Shown: positions 1 through 9,021, counted from the first letter of the stretch. The stretch is 40,487 nt of DNA from Clostridia bacterium (GCA_017395105.1 JAFPWD010000012.1:1-40487), one strand, 5' to 3'. The notes: generated from the sequence alone by a model not told the origin. Numbers and translations: made by a program.

Positions 1-96
1 CAACGCTGGATGAACGATTATCCAAGAGCTATCCTCGACGGTCTGTCCGCAAAAATGGCGGTTCTTGCCCTCGGGCAAGAACCGGCGGATGCCTGA
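1..96 (+). other. Window-edge open frame with perfect palindrome
   Basis: Frame 1 is open from the edge to a TGA at 94-96 and could be the last 31 codons of a truncated gene (it contains RWMNDYPRAILDGLSAK), which I do not recognise. Positions 59-70 and 73-84 form a perfect 12-bp inverted repeat with a 2-base centre. It lies inside the open frame and has no T-run after it, so it is not a convincing terminator. Confidence 0.25.
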
Positions 97-166
97 CCAC
101 TGTGCTTTTGAGGGTTGGACAGTTAAAGTTGCAATTTAGAACCGAAGAAAAACGGTTGAGCTTGTA

Positions 167-195
167 TTGCCCGAGGCGCAACTTTGTGATATACT
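167..195 (+). promoter_or_regulatory. Putative promoter for the P-loop ATPase gene
   Basis: TTGCCC (167-172), 17 bases, then TATACT (190-195), upstream of the ATG at 253, which has GGAGGAAAT directly before it. Confidence 0.45.
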
Positions 196-252
196 ATTTT
201 AGAAGAATATGCGCCGATAAAAAGCAGCGGCATCGGCGCGGATGGAGGAAAT

Positions 253-1566
253 ATGAGCAGCAGGCTTGAAAGGGTCGAGATGGCGGCGGACAGGCTTATT
301 TCAGCGATCAACTCGCTGACAGTCGTGCGAAAGCCGTTGACAATACAACCGACTTACTTTGATTTATGGTATCAAACATTATTTCAATTTGCGGACTTAT
401 TAAAGGATGCCCAACCGGTATGGGCGCGCCCTCAGGCCGACGAGATCACAAGGATCCTGCTTTGCTGCGGCGCAAGGCGCGTCACCGGCGACATTATGCT
501 CGATTTTCTTCTGCATACCGTCCTCATAACAGAGAACGCCTTTTCAAAGGCCGCCGCTTCCGGCAGGCGCGACGAGGCGCTGATGCTCGCGATGCGGCGC
601 GATCTTAACGCGCTGAAGGTCATATCCGAGCTTGACGAAGGCACTATGTATAAGCTTATCGCAGAGGCAGCGGCGGCGAACCCTTCGCCGGACAGCGCAT
701 CGAAATTAGCTCAAGCGGCTTGGTCGGGCGGGGGCGGCTCATCCATTGGGCGCGAACCCAACCAGGCGCAGCGTGCAAGGCTTGCGCCGCCCGAGAGCTG
801 CTGGTACTACGGCGAATTCGAGCTTCGGGATGCCTACTGCGCGGACAACGAGCTTGAAGGGCTGTATCAAAGATTTCTCGATGAGGAAAGCTGGGGCGAG
901 CTGACCGAGGAGCTTTGGCGCTTTTTCAGCCGAAACGGCAGCGGAGATTTCCTTAAATACAGGCATTTTTATTTCGATGGGGAGCTCAAACCCCTGCCCG
1001 AGCTTCGCGCGGGGAGCTTCGTTGGCTTTGCGGAAGCGGAGCTCGATGCGCTTCGCTCAAACGCAAGCGCGTTTCTTGAGGGCGAGAGCGCAAAGCCCAT
1101 GCTTCTTTGCGGCAGGCAGGGCAGCGGCAAAACCACGCTGATGCTCGAACTTATGGATGAGCTGCCGAGCCTGCACACGGTGTTCGTGCCGAACTACATC
1201 AAAAGCTCGGAGATACTTGCGCTGCTCGAAAAGCTGCGAAATCAGCCCATGAAATTCATGCTTTTTATGGACGATCTGAATCCGAATTCGCTGAACGGCT
1301 TATGCGAGCCGATGCTTCCGATGAATGTGCTCACGACGGCTGCGAGCGCCGTGCCCGTGATGCAGAGCTTTTTTGAGATAACGGTCGAGCTTCCCGATAT
1401 GGAGATGGAGGAATTCATCCGCGCCGTGATGATGCTGCTTGAGGCGGACGGCGCGTATATGCCGCGCGAAACCGTGCGAAGCGCCTGCATGGATCATAGG
1501 ATGGAAACCAAGTGCGAATTGAATATCGCCTCGGCTGTGAGGGTGAAGGAGCTTTTGCAGAGTTAA
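253..1566 (+). CDS. DUF815-like P-loop ATPase
   Basis: A 437-residue protein, probably cytoplasmic. The N-terminal 220 residues are helical with no motif I recognise, and include a Gly/Ser-rich linker near residue 155. The C-terminal half is a nucleotide-binding domain: Walker A is GRQGSGKTTL beginning at about residue 287, and a Walker B-like strand FMLFMDDL follows about 55 residues later. This spacing and the 'FxDDL' motif resemble the DUF815 family of predicted AAA+-like ATPases, whose cellular role is not well established. The start is fixed by GGAGGAAAT just before the ATG. It is followed by a repeat touching its stop codon and by a bidirectional terminator, so it seems monocistronic. 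Family assignment is moderate; substrate and partners are unknown. Confidence 0.7.
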   Translation: MSSRLERVEMAADRLISAINSLTVVRKPLTIQPTYFDLWYQTLFQFADLLKDAQPVWARPQADEITRILLCCGARRVTGDIMLDFLLHTVLITENAFSKAAASGRRDEALMLAMRRDLNALKVISELDEGTMYKLIAEAAAANPSPDSASKLAQAAWSGGGGSSIGREPNQAQRARLAPPESCWYYGEFELRDAYCADNELEGLYQRFLDEESWGELTEELWRFFSRNGSGDFLKYRHFYFDGELKPLPELRAGSFVGFAEAELDALRSNASAFLEGESAKPMLLCGRQGSGKTTLMLELMDELPSLHTVFVPNYIKSSEILALLEKLRNQPMKFMLFMDDLNPNSLNGLCEPMLPMNVLTTAASAVPVMQSFFEITVELPDMEMEEFIRAVMMLLEADGAYMPRETVRSACMDHRMETKCELNIASAVRVKELLQS

Positions 1567-1609
1567 TGAATATTGAAGAGTGAATGGTTGCGGTTGAAAT
1601 TCCTGTGGC
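1567..1609 (+). repeat. Dispersed intergenic repeat, copy 1
   Basis: It begins at the stop codon of the preceding gene: an AT-rich run of TGAATATTGAA-like units leads into GGTTGAAATTCC. It shares this order with copies at 2512-2572, 28571-28614 and 38692-38740 (all minus) and with partial copies at 20976 and 40339. Confidence 0.6.
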
Positions 1610-1647
1610 ATTTTTTAAAAAATATAGCTGAAAAAGCAAAAAACACA

Positions 1648-1683
1648 ACAAAACAGCTTGGGCGAGGGCTCAAGCTGTTTTGT
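1648..1683. terminator. Bidirectional terminator
   Basis: A 13-bp perfect stem (1648-1660 with 1671-1683), ending in a T-rich 3' arm and starting with an A-rich 5' arm. It lies between the convergent genes ending at 1566 (+) and 1699 (-), so it can serve both. Confidence 0.8.
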
Positions 1684-1698
1684 CATATTTGGCAGTTT

Positions 1699-2472
1699 TT
1701 AATTGTTCTTCGGTCTTTGGAATGCCTTGTTGTAGGCATCGGGCTCATCGCTTGCGGGCCTGTCCGCTTCACTTGCCTCCTGCGGCGCATCGGCGCTTGG
1801 CCTTTGGAATGCTTTTTGATAGGCCTCGGGATCGATGGCGGGTTCCTCAAGCCCCGGAAGCTCGATGCGCTTTTTGGCTGCCGACTTAGGTTCCTCGGGC
1901 TTTGAGGCTTCCGCGGCTTCGGGTTTATTCTGCGCTTCGGGCAGCACGACTGCCGACTCAACCTTTTCCTCCGCGCCCTTGCCTATACTGCCGCCGAAGG
2001 AGAGAAACATAAGGATGCTTGCGGGAACGGTGAGGAAGGTGGTGATTCCGTAAAGCGAGTTTTCAAGCATTCCGTAAACGTTGTAGTATGCGTTTCCATC
2101 GGCCTCGCCGCGTGCAAAGGCACGCTCGGTGAAGTAGTTGTTCAGCGAGGGAGAAAGCACCTTGTAGATGAAAAACGCAATGCTGCAAACGATTACCGAG
2201 ATAAGGATGTATTTCTTATCCGGCTTTTTAAGCACGTAGAAGTGAACGAGCGAAATGCCGAGATACACAAGCGCCGCGGTGAAGTTTATGGTTGGGAAAA
2301 CGCTTATGAGAAAAGAATCCGGACTATTGCCGGAAAGCAAGATATTATAGTTAGGATACGCGAGATTGATAAACATGTTTTTCATCGGAATGCTCAAAAG
2401 CACGATCAAAAACGCGAGCGCGAAAAGGCACACGGCGATGGTTTGAAGAATTTTGCAGGTCTTTAAGCTCAT
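1699..2472 (-). CDS. Four-TM membrane protein with repeated cytoplasmic tail motif
   Basis: A 257-residue protein of unknown function. The first 165 residues contain four hydrophobic segments (about 10-30, 55-80, 90-110 and 140-160). The rest is a charged, Ala/Glu/Pro-rich tail that should lie in the cytoplasm. The tail holds two near-identical copies of a short motif, DPEAYQKAFQRP and EPDAYNKAFQRP, the second almost at the C terminus. Such spaced linear motifs often bind a partner protein, but that is inference. AGAGGGA precedes the ATG. I do not recognise the family. The degV-like gene lies next on the same strand about 110 bases away, with a repeat between them. Confidence 0.65.
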   Translation of the reverse strand: MSLKTCKILQTIAVCLFALAFLIVLLSIPMKNMFINLAYPNYNILLSGNSPDSFLISVFPTINFTAALVYLGISLVHFYVLKKPDKKYILISVIVCSIAFFIYKVLSPSLNNYFTERAFARGEADGNAYYNVYGMLENSLYGITTFLTVPASILMFLSFGGSIGKGAEEKVESAVVLPEAQNKPEAAEASKPEEPKSAAKKRIELPGLEEPAIDPEAYQKAFQRPSADAPQEASEADRPASDEPDAYNKAFQRPKNN

Positions 2473-2511
2473 ATTCCCTCTCTTTTTGATTGATTTGTCA
2501 GTTTATATTTC

Positions 2512-2572
2512 GGATGAAATTCCGCAGGAATTCCCACCTCAACTATTCACTATTCAATATTCATTATTCACT
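2512..2572 (-). repeat. Dispersed intergenic repeat, copy 2
   Basis: Read on the minus strand, it starts 10 bases after the degV-like stop codon with GTGAATAATGAATATTGAAT, continues to AGTTGAGG, and ends in a palindromic segment (GGAATTCC...GGAATTTC). Same order of elements as the other copies. Confidence 0.65.
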
Positions 2573-2581
2573 AAATAAATC

Positions 2582-3469
2582 TCAGTCCACTCTCTCGTCG
2601 CCCCAGAAAAAGAGCGCCACGGTGCCCGGACCGCTGTGCGCGCCGATGGTTGTGCCGATATCGTTTATAAGCACCTCGCCGTCCAGCTTTTTAAAGCGCT
2701 CCTCAACGAGTCTTTTCACCTCGAGCGCATCCTCATAGCAGGCCGAGTGGCTGATGAAGCATTCGCCGGAGTAATCGAGCCCGCCCTGAGCGTGCTTCTC
2801 CATGCGGTCAACTATATCGAGTATTGCGCGCTTCTTTGTGCGAATCTTGGAGCGGGGGATGAGCCTGCCCATGTAGTCCATATTCAGCATCGGGCAGATG
2901 CTCAAAAGATTGCCAACGAAGCCGGCTGTTTTGGACACCCTGCCGCCGCGAACATAATATTTAAGATCGGTCGAGAAAAACCAATGGTGCATTTTAAGGC
3001 GGTTTGCCTGCGCCCATTCGTAAACCTCATCTATGCTTTTGCCATCGTCACGCAGCTTGGCAAGCGTATGCACGAAAAGCCCGTAGCCCGAGGAAGCACC
3101 GAGCGAATCCACAACGTAGATCTTCCTTTCGGGATACTTTTTGCGCAGCGCTTCGGCGGCGGCGCAGGAGGAGCCGTAGGAGCCCGAAAGCCCGCTTGAA
3201 AGCTCGAGATGAATAACGTCCTTGCCATTGCTGAGGAATTTTGAGAAAAACTCAATAAAGCCATCGATATTGACCTGAGAGGTGGAGGTGTCCGCGCCGT
3301 CCTCCATCATTTTATAGAATTTAGCGAGCGGCATGCTTTCCCCGAGATCGTCGGGATAGCTCTTGCCGCCGATCATATAATGGAAGCAAATGTATTCAAC
3401 GCCGATACGCTCGAAATGTTCTTTTTTAAGATCCGCGGGCGAGCCGCAGGTGATGATGAAATCGGACAT
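2582..3469 (-). CDS. DegV family fatty-acid-binding protein
   Basis: A 295-residue protein of normal length for the DegV family, which binds fatty acids; in Gram-positives the FakB members present fatty acid to the kinase FakA for phosphorylation. Family landmarks in order are the N-terminal 'IITCGSPADL' strand, TSTSQVN (ligand loop), LSSGLSGSY, VVDSLGASSGYG, GGRVSK and the C-terminal IGTTIGAHSGPGT. The start has a strong GGAGGTGCACT spacer to the ATG, and a strong promoter lies upstream at 3546-3574. No fakA-like DAK gene is in this window, so the link to fatty-acid uptake rests on the family only. Confidence 0.88.
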   Translation of the reverse strand: MSDFIITCGSPADLKKEHFERIGVEYICFHYMIGGKSYPDDLGESMPLAKFYKMMEDGADTSTSQVNIDGFIEFFSKFLSNGKDVIHLELSSGLSGSYGSSCAAAEALRKKYPERKIYVVDSLGASSGYGLFVHTLAKLRDDGKSIDEVYEWAQANRLKMHHWFFSTDLKYYVRGGRVSKTAGFVGNLLSICPMLNMDYMGRLIPRSKIRTKKRAILDIVDRMEKHAQGGLDYSGECFISHSACYEDALEVKRLVEERFKKLDGEVLINDIGTTIGAHSGPGTVALFFWGDERVD

Positions 3470-3545
3470 AGTGCACCTCCGATGCAGTCAGCTTGTGTGA
3501 TGATAGGCGGCCGTATCGAGGAAACCGCATACACCGTCAATATAA

Positions 3546-3574
3546 ATATTAAACTAAATAGAGCCGAATGTCAA
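3546..3574 (-). promoter_or_regulatory. Promoter of the degV-like gene
   Basis: On the minus strand: TTGACA (3574-3569), 17 bases, TAATAT (3551-3546). Perfect -35 and near-consensus -10, about 75 bases before the start codon. Confidence 0.75.
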
Positions 3575-3640
3575 CAGCAATATTTTAAACTTTTACGCAA
3601 AACTGCAATAAAACGTAAAAAACTGCCGATCGCCTCGGTA

Positions 3641-3669
3641 TTGACTATCGATTGCATTTATGATAAAAT
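3641..3669 (+). promoter_or_regulatory. Promoter of the GNAT/VanZ-like pair
   Basis: TTGACT (3641-3646), 17 bases, TAAAAT (3664-3669). Divergent from the degV-like promoter about 70 bases away. Confidence 0.65.
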
Positions 3670-3729
3670 CATATATATTACGGCAGGGTCAAACGGATGC
3701 AAGATCGAGCCGAAAAGCTTGGGGGAAAG

Positions 3730-4182
3730 ATGCTTAAACAACGAATAATTGGAATAAATGAGATAGAAGCGATAATCGAGTTCGACAAGCTTTGCTTTCC
3801 AACGGATTTTTGGAAACGGAGCGACTGGGAGGAGCTTCTTGGCGACGAAAGAGCCGTTTACTACGCCATGACGGATGGAAACCGCATCGTGGGCGATCTT
3901 TTCATCTATAATTGGGCGGGCGAGAGCGATTATATCAAGATAATGAATCTTGCCGTGCATCCGGATTACCGCGGAGGCGGGATTGCGGGCAGGCTGATAG
4001 AGAATGCCGAAAAAGAGATGGAAAGGTCGGGACTTTCGAGGATATGCGGCGAAACGCGGGAATCGAATTCCGCAATGCGCAGGCTCTTTGAAAAATGCGG
4101 CTATAAGCTAAATAAAACCGAGCCCGATTATTATGAAAACCCGACCGAGGCGGGCTGCAAATACGTTTTTGAAGCGAAATAA
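3730..4182 (+). CDS. GNAT family N-acetyltransferase (RimI-like)
   Basis: A 150-residue single-domain acetyl-CoA-dependent acetyltransferase. Motif A, which binds the pyrophosphate of acetyl-CoA, is visible as IMNLAVHPDYRGGGIAGRLI, followed by the motif B region 'RESNSAMRRLFEKCGYKL' typical of RimI-type N-terminal acetyltransferases. The first in-frame ATG is at 3697, but GGGGGAAAG directly precedes the ATG at 3730, so I use the latter. The stop is 6 bases before the next start, which suggests co-transcription with the VanZ-like gene. The substrate, protein or small molecule, cannot be told from sequence. Confidence 0.82.
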   Translation: MLKQRIIGINEIEAIIEFDKLCFPTDFWKRSDWEELLGDERAVYYAMTDGNRIVGDLFIYNWAGESDYIKIMNLAVHPDYRGGGIAGRLIENAEKEMERSGLSRICGETRESNSAMRRLFEKCGYKLNKTEPDYYENPTEAGCKYVFEAK

Positions 4183-4188
4183 AATCTA

Positions 4189-4737
4189 ATGATCGAGATA
4201 TCCTATTTTCAAATGCTGATATTCATAAGCGCCGCATGGCTCGTTGTGCGCGGCTTCATCGCTCTGAAGAATCGGCGCATAGATTGGAAGCGCGAGCTGA
4301 GTCTGATACCGGTCTATATCTGCCTTATTGTGATAGCCCGCATCGTGTATTTTCCCAAGGCGCTTGAAAACGGGCGCATTGGGTATCTGCGCTTCGATGC
4401 ATCGAGGATGCCCGGCGGGATACAGCCCGTTCCGTTCGCGCGGCTGTTTGAAAAATACGGCGGCTGGTTGATAAACCTTATCGGCAATATCGCAATATTC
4501 ATCCCCGTTGGCATAGCTTGGCCGCTTACGTTCAAAAAGCTGAATTCGGCTTTAAAGGCGACCGCTGCGGGCTTCGCACTCTCGCTTTTCATCGAGGTGT
4601 CGCAGCTTCTTTTTTATGAGAGAACGAGCGATGCAAACGACCTCATACTGAACACGATCGGAGCCTTCATCGGCGCTGCGGTGTTCTTCGCCGTTCGAGC
4701 CGTCCGCAATAAATCAAAAAAGCGCAAGGCGGCGTGA
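4189..4737 (+). CDS. VanZ-like family membrane protein
   Basis: A 182-residue integral membrane protein with segments at about 7-25, 37-55, 90-112, 122-140 and 152-172. The VanZ-like core is visible: NLIGNIAIFIPVGIAWPL, then SLFIEVSQLLFYERTSDANDLILNTIGAFIG, where the Glu/Gln and Asn-Asp-Leu-Ile-x-Asn-Thr positions are the conserved ones. VanZ itself gives low-level teicoplanin resistance, but most members are of unknown role, so no resistance phenotype is claimed. It starts 6 bases after the GNAT stop; the region before its ATG is weak in Shine-Dalgarno sequence, consistent with coupled translation. Confidence 0.8.
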   Translation: MIEISYFQMLIFISAAWLVVRGFIALKNRRIDWKRELSLIPVYICLIVIARIVYFPKALENGRIGYLRFDASRMPGGIQPVPFARLFEKYGGWLINLIGNIAIFIPVGIAWPLTFKKLNSALKATAAGFALSLFIEVSQLLFYERTSDANDLILNTIGAFIGAAVFFAVRAVRNKSKKRKAA

Positions 4738-4812
4738 GCGGGGTCTTGGAAGCGAAAATAGGTAAAAAACGGGGAGTGGATTAAAACACTTTGTAATTTA
4801 ATTGGAGAAAAA

Positions 4813-5772
4813 ATGAAAATACAGGATCTTTTCAAATCGGAAAACCGCGAGCACTGGCTTGAACTCATCGAGAAAAGCGATTGGAGCGCGGGCGCGTTTT
4901 TGGTGCGGCTCATTCGCGGCGGCAGCTTTTACGAAACCCTCGGTGAGGGTTCCACGGTGCTTATGCTAACGGAGGGGAGCGAGCTTATAAGCTATTGTAC
5001 CTTCGCCAAATACGACGACATTCAGCCCACGGAGCTTACGCCGTGGGTGGGCTTTGTGTACACTTTTCCCGCTCATCGCGGGCAGCGCCGCATAGGACTG
5101 CTCTTTGACGAGGTGAAGCGCCTTGCCGCCATGCGAGAAGTGAACGAGGTGTTTCTTTCCACGAACCACATCGGGCTGTATGAAAAATACGGCTTTGAAT
5201 ACAGAACCGAGCTTATCGATATCGAGGGCAAGCCTTCGCGCATCTATTCGCTGAGGCTCGATAGAGAGATGAAGAATCGACCCGTTTGCCTGATCGATGC
5301 GGACGAAAGCATGAAGGAGCGCATGGCGGAGCTTATTGCGGAGTTTCGCTGCGTTCTGCGCTCGTATAGGGGCGAAAAGAGCGAGCCGGATATCGAAGCG
5401 GGCAGGGAGGAGTTTCTTGAATTTTTGCAGGCGGGCTATCCGGTTTTCGCCGCAGCGGAGGGGGAGGAGCTTATAGGCTACGCCGTCTGCCGCGTGGATC
5501 AAGGCGTGGTATGGGTGGAGCATCTTTTCGTGCGCGAAGCATATAGAAGAAGAGGCGTTGCATCGCTGCTCTTCGATAAAGCGGAGGCGTTTTCCGAAAG
5601 CCTCGGCAACGACACGGCCTTTAACTGGGTGCACCCGAATAACGACGGCGTGATCGCGTTTTTGCGATCCAAGGGCTACACCGTTTTAAACCTTATCGAG
5701 ATACGCAAGCCCTTCAACGGTGAAAAAACGAAAACGACCGTGACGGTGAACGGGCATAGCTTTGACTACTGA
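4813..5772 (+). CDS. Tandem GNAT acetyltransferase
   Basis: A 319-residue protein with two GNAT folds. The first (about 1-150) has WVGFVYTFPAHRGQRRIGLLF as motif A and STNHIGLYEKYGFEY as motif B. The second (about 155-305) has VWVEHLFVREAYRRRGVASLLF and HPNNDGVIAFLRSKGYT. Both keep the acetyl-CoA loop pattern, so both may be active. GGAG precedes the ATG at 4813. Bases 4909-4941, coding for LIRGGSFYETL, are identical over 33 bp to an intergenic segment at 8926-8958, which is odd for coding sequence. Substrate unknown. Confidence 0.82.
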   Translation: MKIQDLFKSENREHWLELIEKSDWSAGAFLVRLIRGGSFYETLGEGSTVLMLTEGSELISYCTFAKYDDIQPTELTPWVGFVYTFPAHRGQRRIGLLFDEVKRLAAMREVNEVFLSTNHIGLYEKYGFEYRTELIDIEGKPSRIYSLRLDREMKNRPVCLIDADESMKERMAELIAEFRCVLRSYRGEKSEPDIEAGREEFLEFLQAGYPVFAAAEGEELIGYAVCRVDQGVVWVEHLFVREAYRRRGVASLLFDKAEAFSESLGNDTAFNWVHPNNDGVIAFLRSKGYTVLNLIEIRKPFNGEKTKTTVTVNGHSFDY

Positions 5773-5816
5773 AAAATGCGCACATAAAAATATATTTTTA
5801 AAAATCGTATTTACAA

Positions 5817-5845
5817 TTGAGTTTTGCTGAAAAATGCGGTATAAT
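5817..5845 (+). promoter_or_regulatory. Promoter of the secreted lipase-like gene
   Basis: TTGAGT (5817-5822), 17 bases, TATAAT (5840-5845). The ~120-base leader that follows contains a 7-bp GC-rich hairpin (CCCCTGT...ACAGGGG) shortly before the ribosome site. Confidence 0.7.
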
Positions 5846-5970
5846 ATACCAAGCTGTATAATATCCTCGCCGGTTTCATGAGCTGAATGAAACATTTATT
5901 ATGCGGCAAAAACAAGGCTAACCCCTGTTCAAGAGCACAGGGGGCGCTTAGATAACACATGGAGGTCAAA

Positions 5971-8658
5971 ATGAATACTGTAACAGCTCTTATTAAGCGA
6001 CTGCGCAAAAAGTCGAACAAAGCGCTCGCTCTGCTGCTGTGCGCGGCTCTTCTCGCTCCGGTTCTTATCAGCCGCCACGTAAACGCAGAAATCACCATGT
6101 CCCCTGTAAGCATCGATCCCGTGAAGACCGGCATTGAAGCATACCGCCCTCAGCAAGAGAATCCCGATGAAACAACCGATACGGACGGTGATGGCGTTGC
6201 GGATTATCTTGAAAAGTACTATGGAACCGACCCCGAGACCGCCGATACCGACGGCGACGGGCTGAACGACTATATCGAGCTTTTCGTGACCGACACCGAT
6301 CCCGTGCTTGCGGATACGAACGGCGACGGCATCCTCGATTCCCATGAGGATACGGACGGCGACGGACTTGCCAACATCGACGAGGTTCGTTTCGGAACTT
6401 CGCTTGTTGATGCGGATACGGACGGCGACGGACTCGACGACTTCAACGAGATCCGCAAATACGGCTCGGATCCGATCAAGCTTGATACCGATGCAGACGG
6501 GCTTCTCGACGGAGAGGAAGCCGCGCTCGGACTCGACCCCACCTCCCGCGCAACCAACGGCAAAACGGCCGACGGCGAGCTGAAGATCATGCAGGCTTTG
6601 CCCGCCGAAGGCTTTGATCCCGAGCTGTTCAGCGAGAATGCCGCTGTTCCCGCGCTTTCGGGTGAGGTTAGCGGCGTTATCGAAAAGCATGTTTCCGTGT
6701 GCGCTGCAAGCCCGTACAGCCTCGAGAACAATCCCGCGGTATACGGCAAGCCCGTTGTTATCGAAACCGACTGCACGGGCTTCCGCTTCAAGCTCTCCTT
6801 CGACTGCGCTGCGGCAGCCATGCGCTTTGCACCGCTGATGATCTGCCGCTATGAGGACGGCAGGATCGAGCCCTGCGAAAGCGAAGTCAGCGGCAGCGTT
6901 ATAACCGCCGCAATAACCGAAGCAGGCTGCTATTTCGTGATGGATGCCGAGCAGCTCCTCAAGCAGATCGGCAGCCCCGCATATAAATTGATAAGCGCTC
7001 ATAAGGCGGGCGGCAAAGAGGAAGGCGTTCGCGGCGAAACCATAATCAACGACGGCACCTGGGTGCTGCTCAGCGATTACCAGCTCATAAAGCTCGCTCG
7101 TCCGCTTGCAAACGACGGCTTTGATACCGATGGCGACGGCATCTCCGATAAGGCCGAGCTCGGCTCAAGCACCGTTGCGGACGTTTCGCCCTATATCAAC
7201 TGGGTGCTTTCCACATACGATATTCCCGAGGGAATGTATAACGATGCTTCGAGCGTGACCGTTTACAACTACGTTTCAAATCCCGTTCTGCCCGACACCG
7301 ATTTTGACGGCAGAAACGATAATATCGATTATCTCAAGAAGGACAACGCTTTCCGAGGCGAAATGCGCACTTCCCACGCCACGAGCAGCATTTCGATGAA
7401 CATGGATTACCGTTGGTTCTTTGCAAACAATCAGAACTACAATCCGCAGCTCAGCAAGGCTTCGCTCTTGCTTGCCTCCGTCATTTATGGCGGCGAAAGC
7501 CAGATCAGCCTGTATGATTCCGCTAACCATGATGCAAGCTCCAACGTCGGTGTGCGCGGAATGCTGAGCTTCTTTGGATTCGAAAACTGCGCATCGGCAT
7601 CAATAGCACCCGCCGATTATCACGGCTCCGAGATAGCTTTCGGCTACAGAACGGTTGAGTTCGATGGCGCTCAGAGAACCGTGCTTGCGCTCGTTATCCG
7701 CGGCACCAACGGCACCCTTGCAGAATGGGCCAGCAATTTCGACATTGGCGATGCATCGACCTTCGCTTCAACGAGCGAATGGACAAACTATCGTCACCAC
7801 AAGGGCTTCGACGTTACGGCGAACAGGCTTATGTCCATCGTGAACAGCTATATCGATCACCATGGACTGGATCGCTCCACCCTCACCTATTGGATCACCG
7901 GTCATTCGCGCGGCGCCGGCATAGCCAATCTTATCGGTGCAAAGCTTGAGCGCGAGGGCAAGCGTGCCTTCACGTACACCTTTGCCGCACCTAACACCGC
8001 CCGCATCTCAAACAGCGAGGCGCTCAGCTACCGCAGCATCTTCAATCTTGTCAATACCGACGACCTCGTGTGCTACCTGCCCATGGAGGGATGGGGCTAC
8101 ACCAGATACGGCCGCACCGCCAAGCTGAGCCTTGCCGCGAACTACGAGCACGAATGGGAGCAGCTCACGCATATCTGGGATTACAACCCCGATACCATCG
8201 GTATGGACAACACCGTTTACGAGCTCACAAACGTTGTTCACGGCGACCCCAACGTTGAGTGTCATCGCTACACCTGCTCCTGCCATGGCGACGGATCGAG
8301 CAACAATATCACCATCCGAAACCGCGGAATGAGTCGCAACAGCCGCGAAACGGCGATCGCAAAGATACCCGTGAACGCGCTGCCCTTCTGCCGCATCACC
8401 CGCTATGACGGTTGGTTCATCTTTGGATGGGATTTCGAGGTCTGCCAGACTCCCGCATACTTCATGCAGGTGCTTGCAGCCAAGATGGGCGGAGAAATCA
8501 GCAATTACCGATTTGCGGTCGAGCTTGATATGGCAGGCAGATATGAGGCCGCCAAGGCCGCAATAATACGCTCCGCTATAAGCGGCATTGAGCATGCGCA
8601 TTATACGGAGAGCTACTACGTGATCGCAAACAACATCGGCGCAAATCTCTTCAACTGA
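5971..8658 (+). CDS. Secreted lipase class 3 protein with calcium-binding repeats
   Basis: An 895-residue exported protein. A basic N terminus (LIKRLRKKSNK) and a hydrophobic stretch form a signal peptide, probably cleaved near residue 40. Residues about 60-190 hold six DTDGDGxxD thrombospondin type 3-like calcium sites, with two more (FDTDGDGISD, PDTDFDGRND) near 385 and 440. The C-terminal part is a class 3 lipase fold: the nucleophile elbow is ITGHSRGAG with Ser at about 646, inside the pattern expected for triacylglycerol or phospholipid hydrolases. A Cys/His-rich segment (CHRYTCSCHGDG) follows near 770. GGAGGTCAAA sets the start at 5971 rather than the in-frame ATG at 5959. No LPXTG or other anchor is visible, so it is probably released. 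Substrate unknown. Confidence 0.85.
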   Translation: MNTVTALIKRLRKKSNKALALLLCAALLAPVLISRHVNAEITMSPVSIDPVKTGIEAYRPQQENPDETTDTDGDGVADYLEKYYGTDPETADTDGDGLNDYIELFVTDTDPVLADTNGDGILDSHEDTDGDGLANIDEVRFGTSLVDADTDGDGLDDFNEIRKYGSDPIKLDTDADGLLDGEEAALGLDPTSRATNGKTADGELKIMQALPAEGFDPELFSENAAVPALSGEVSGVIEKHVSVCAASPYSLENNPAVYGKPVVIETDCTGFRFKLSFDCAAAAMRFAPLMICRYEDGRIEPCESEVSGSVITAAITEAGCYFVMDAEQLLKQIGSPAYKLISAHKAGGKEEGVRGETIINDGTWVLLSDYQLIKLARPLANDGFDTDGDGISDKAELGSSTVADVSPYINWVLSTYDIPEGMYNDASSVTVYNYVSNPVLPDTDFDGRNDNIDYLKKDNAFRGEMRTSHATSSISMNMDYRWFFANNQNYNPQLSKASLLLASVIYGGESQISLYDSANHDASSNVGVRGMLSFFGFENCASASIAPADYHGSEIAFGYRTVEFDGAQRTVLALVIRGTNGTLAEWASNFDIGDASTFASTSEWTNYRHHKGFDVTANRLMSIVNSYIDHHGLDRSTLTYWITGHSRGAGIANLIGAKLEREGKRAFTYTFAAPNTARISNSEALSYRSIFNLVNTDDLVCYLPMEGWGYTRYGRTAKLSLAANYEHEWEQLTHIWDYNPDTIGMDNTVYELTNVVHGDPNVECHRYTCSCHGDGSSNNITIRNRGMSRNSRETAIAKIPVNALPFCRITRYDGWFIFGWDFEVCQTPAYFMQVLAAKMGGEISNYRFAVELDMAGRYEAAKAAIIRSAISGIEHAHYTESYYVIANNIGANLFN

Positions 8659-8780
8659 CGAAGCCGAAGGGCGCAGAAATACCCCGCCGACCATCGCGCT
8701 TTCGCTCGATAAGCTCCGTATTTGCTCTTGAATACGCCTGCCTTTGAAGGGCGAAGCCGAATGCAAACAGATGAATCTTC

Positions 8781-8826
8781 AAAAGCCGCTCAAGCCGTGC
8801 TATATGCTCGGTCTGAGCGGCTTTTT
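8781..8826 (+). terminator. Terminator of the lipase-like gene
   Basis: 12-bp stem (8781-8792 with 8814-8825) ending in TTTTT, 120 bases after the stop codon. Confidence 0.75.
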
Positions 8827-8888
8827 GCAGCAGTCCCGATATTACCAAGCGCACGATTCGGCGGGGGCGGCAGGGTTGTGAGCATGAG

Positions 8889-8918
8889 GCAACTCTACGG
8901 CGCGTAGGTTGCTTTTTT
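8889..8918 (+). terminator. Second terminator-like hairpin
   Basis: GCAAC...GTTGC with an inner CTAC/GTAG extension and a run of six T (8913-8918). It sits just before the repeat that carries palindrome A and would insulate that promoter. Confidence 0.6.
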
Positions 8919-9021
8919 GCCGCGCCTCATTCGCGGCGGCAGCTTTTACGAAACCCTCAATGCGTATCGCGGCAAGTTAATAATTTGCCGTGATATGATG
9001 AAGCATAGCAAGCATCCGAAC

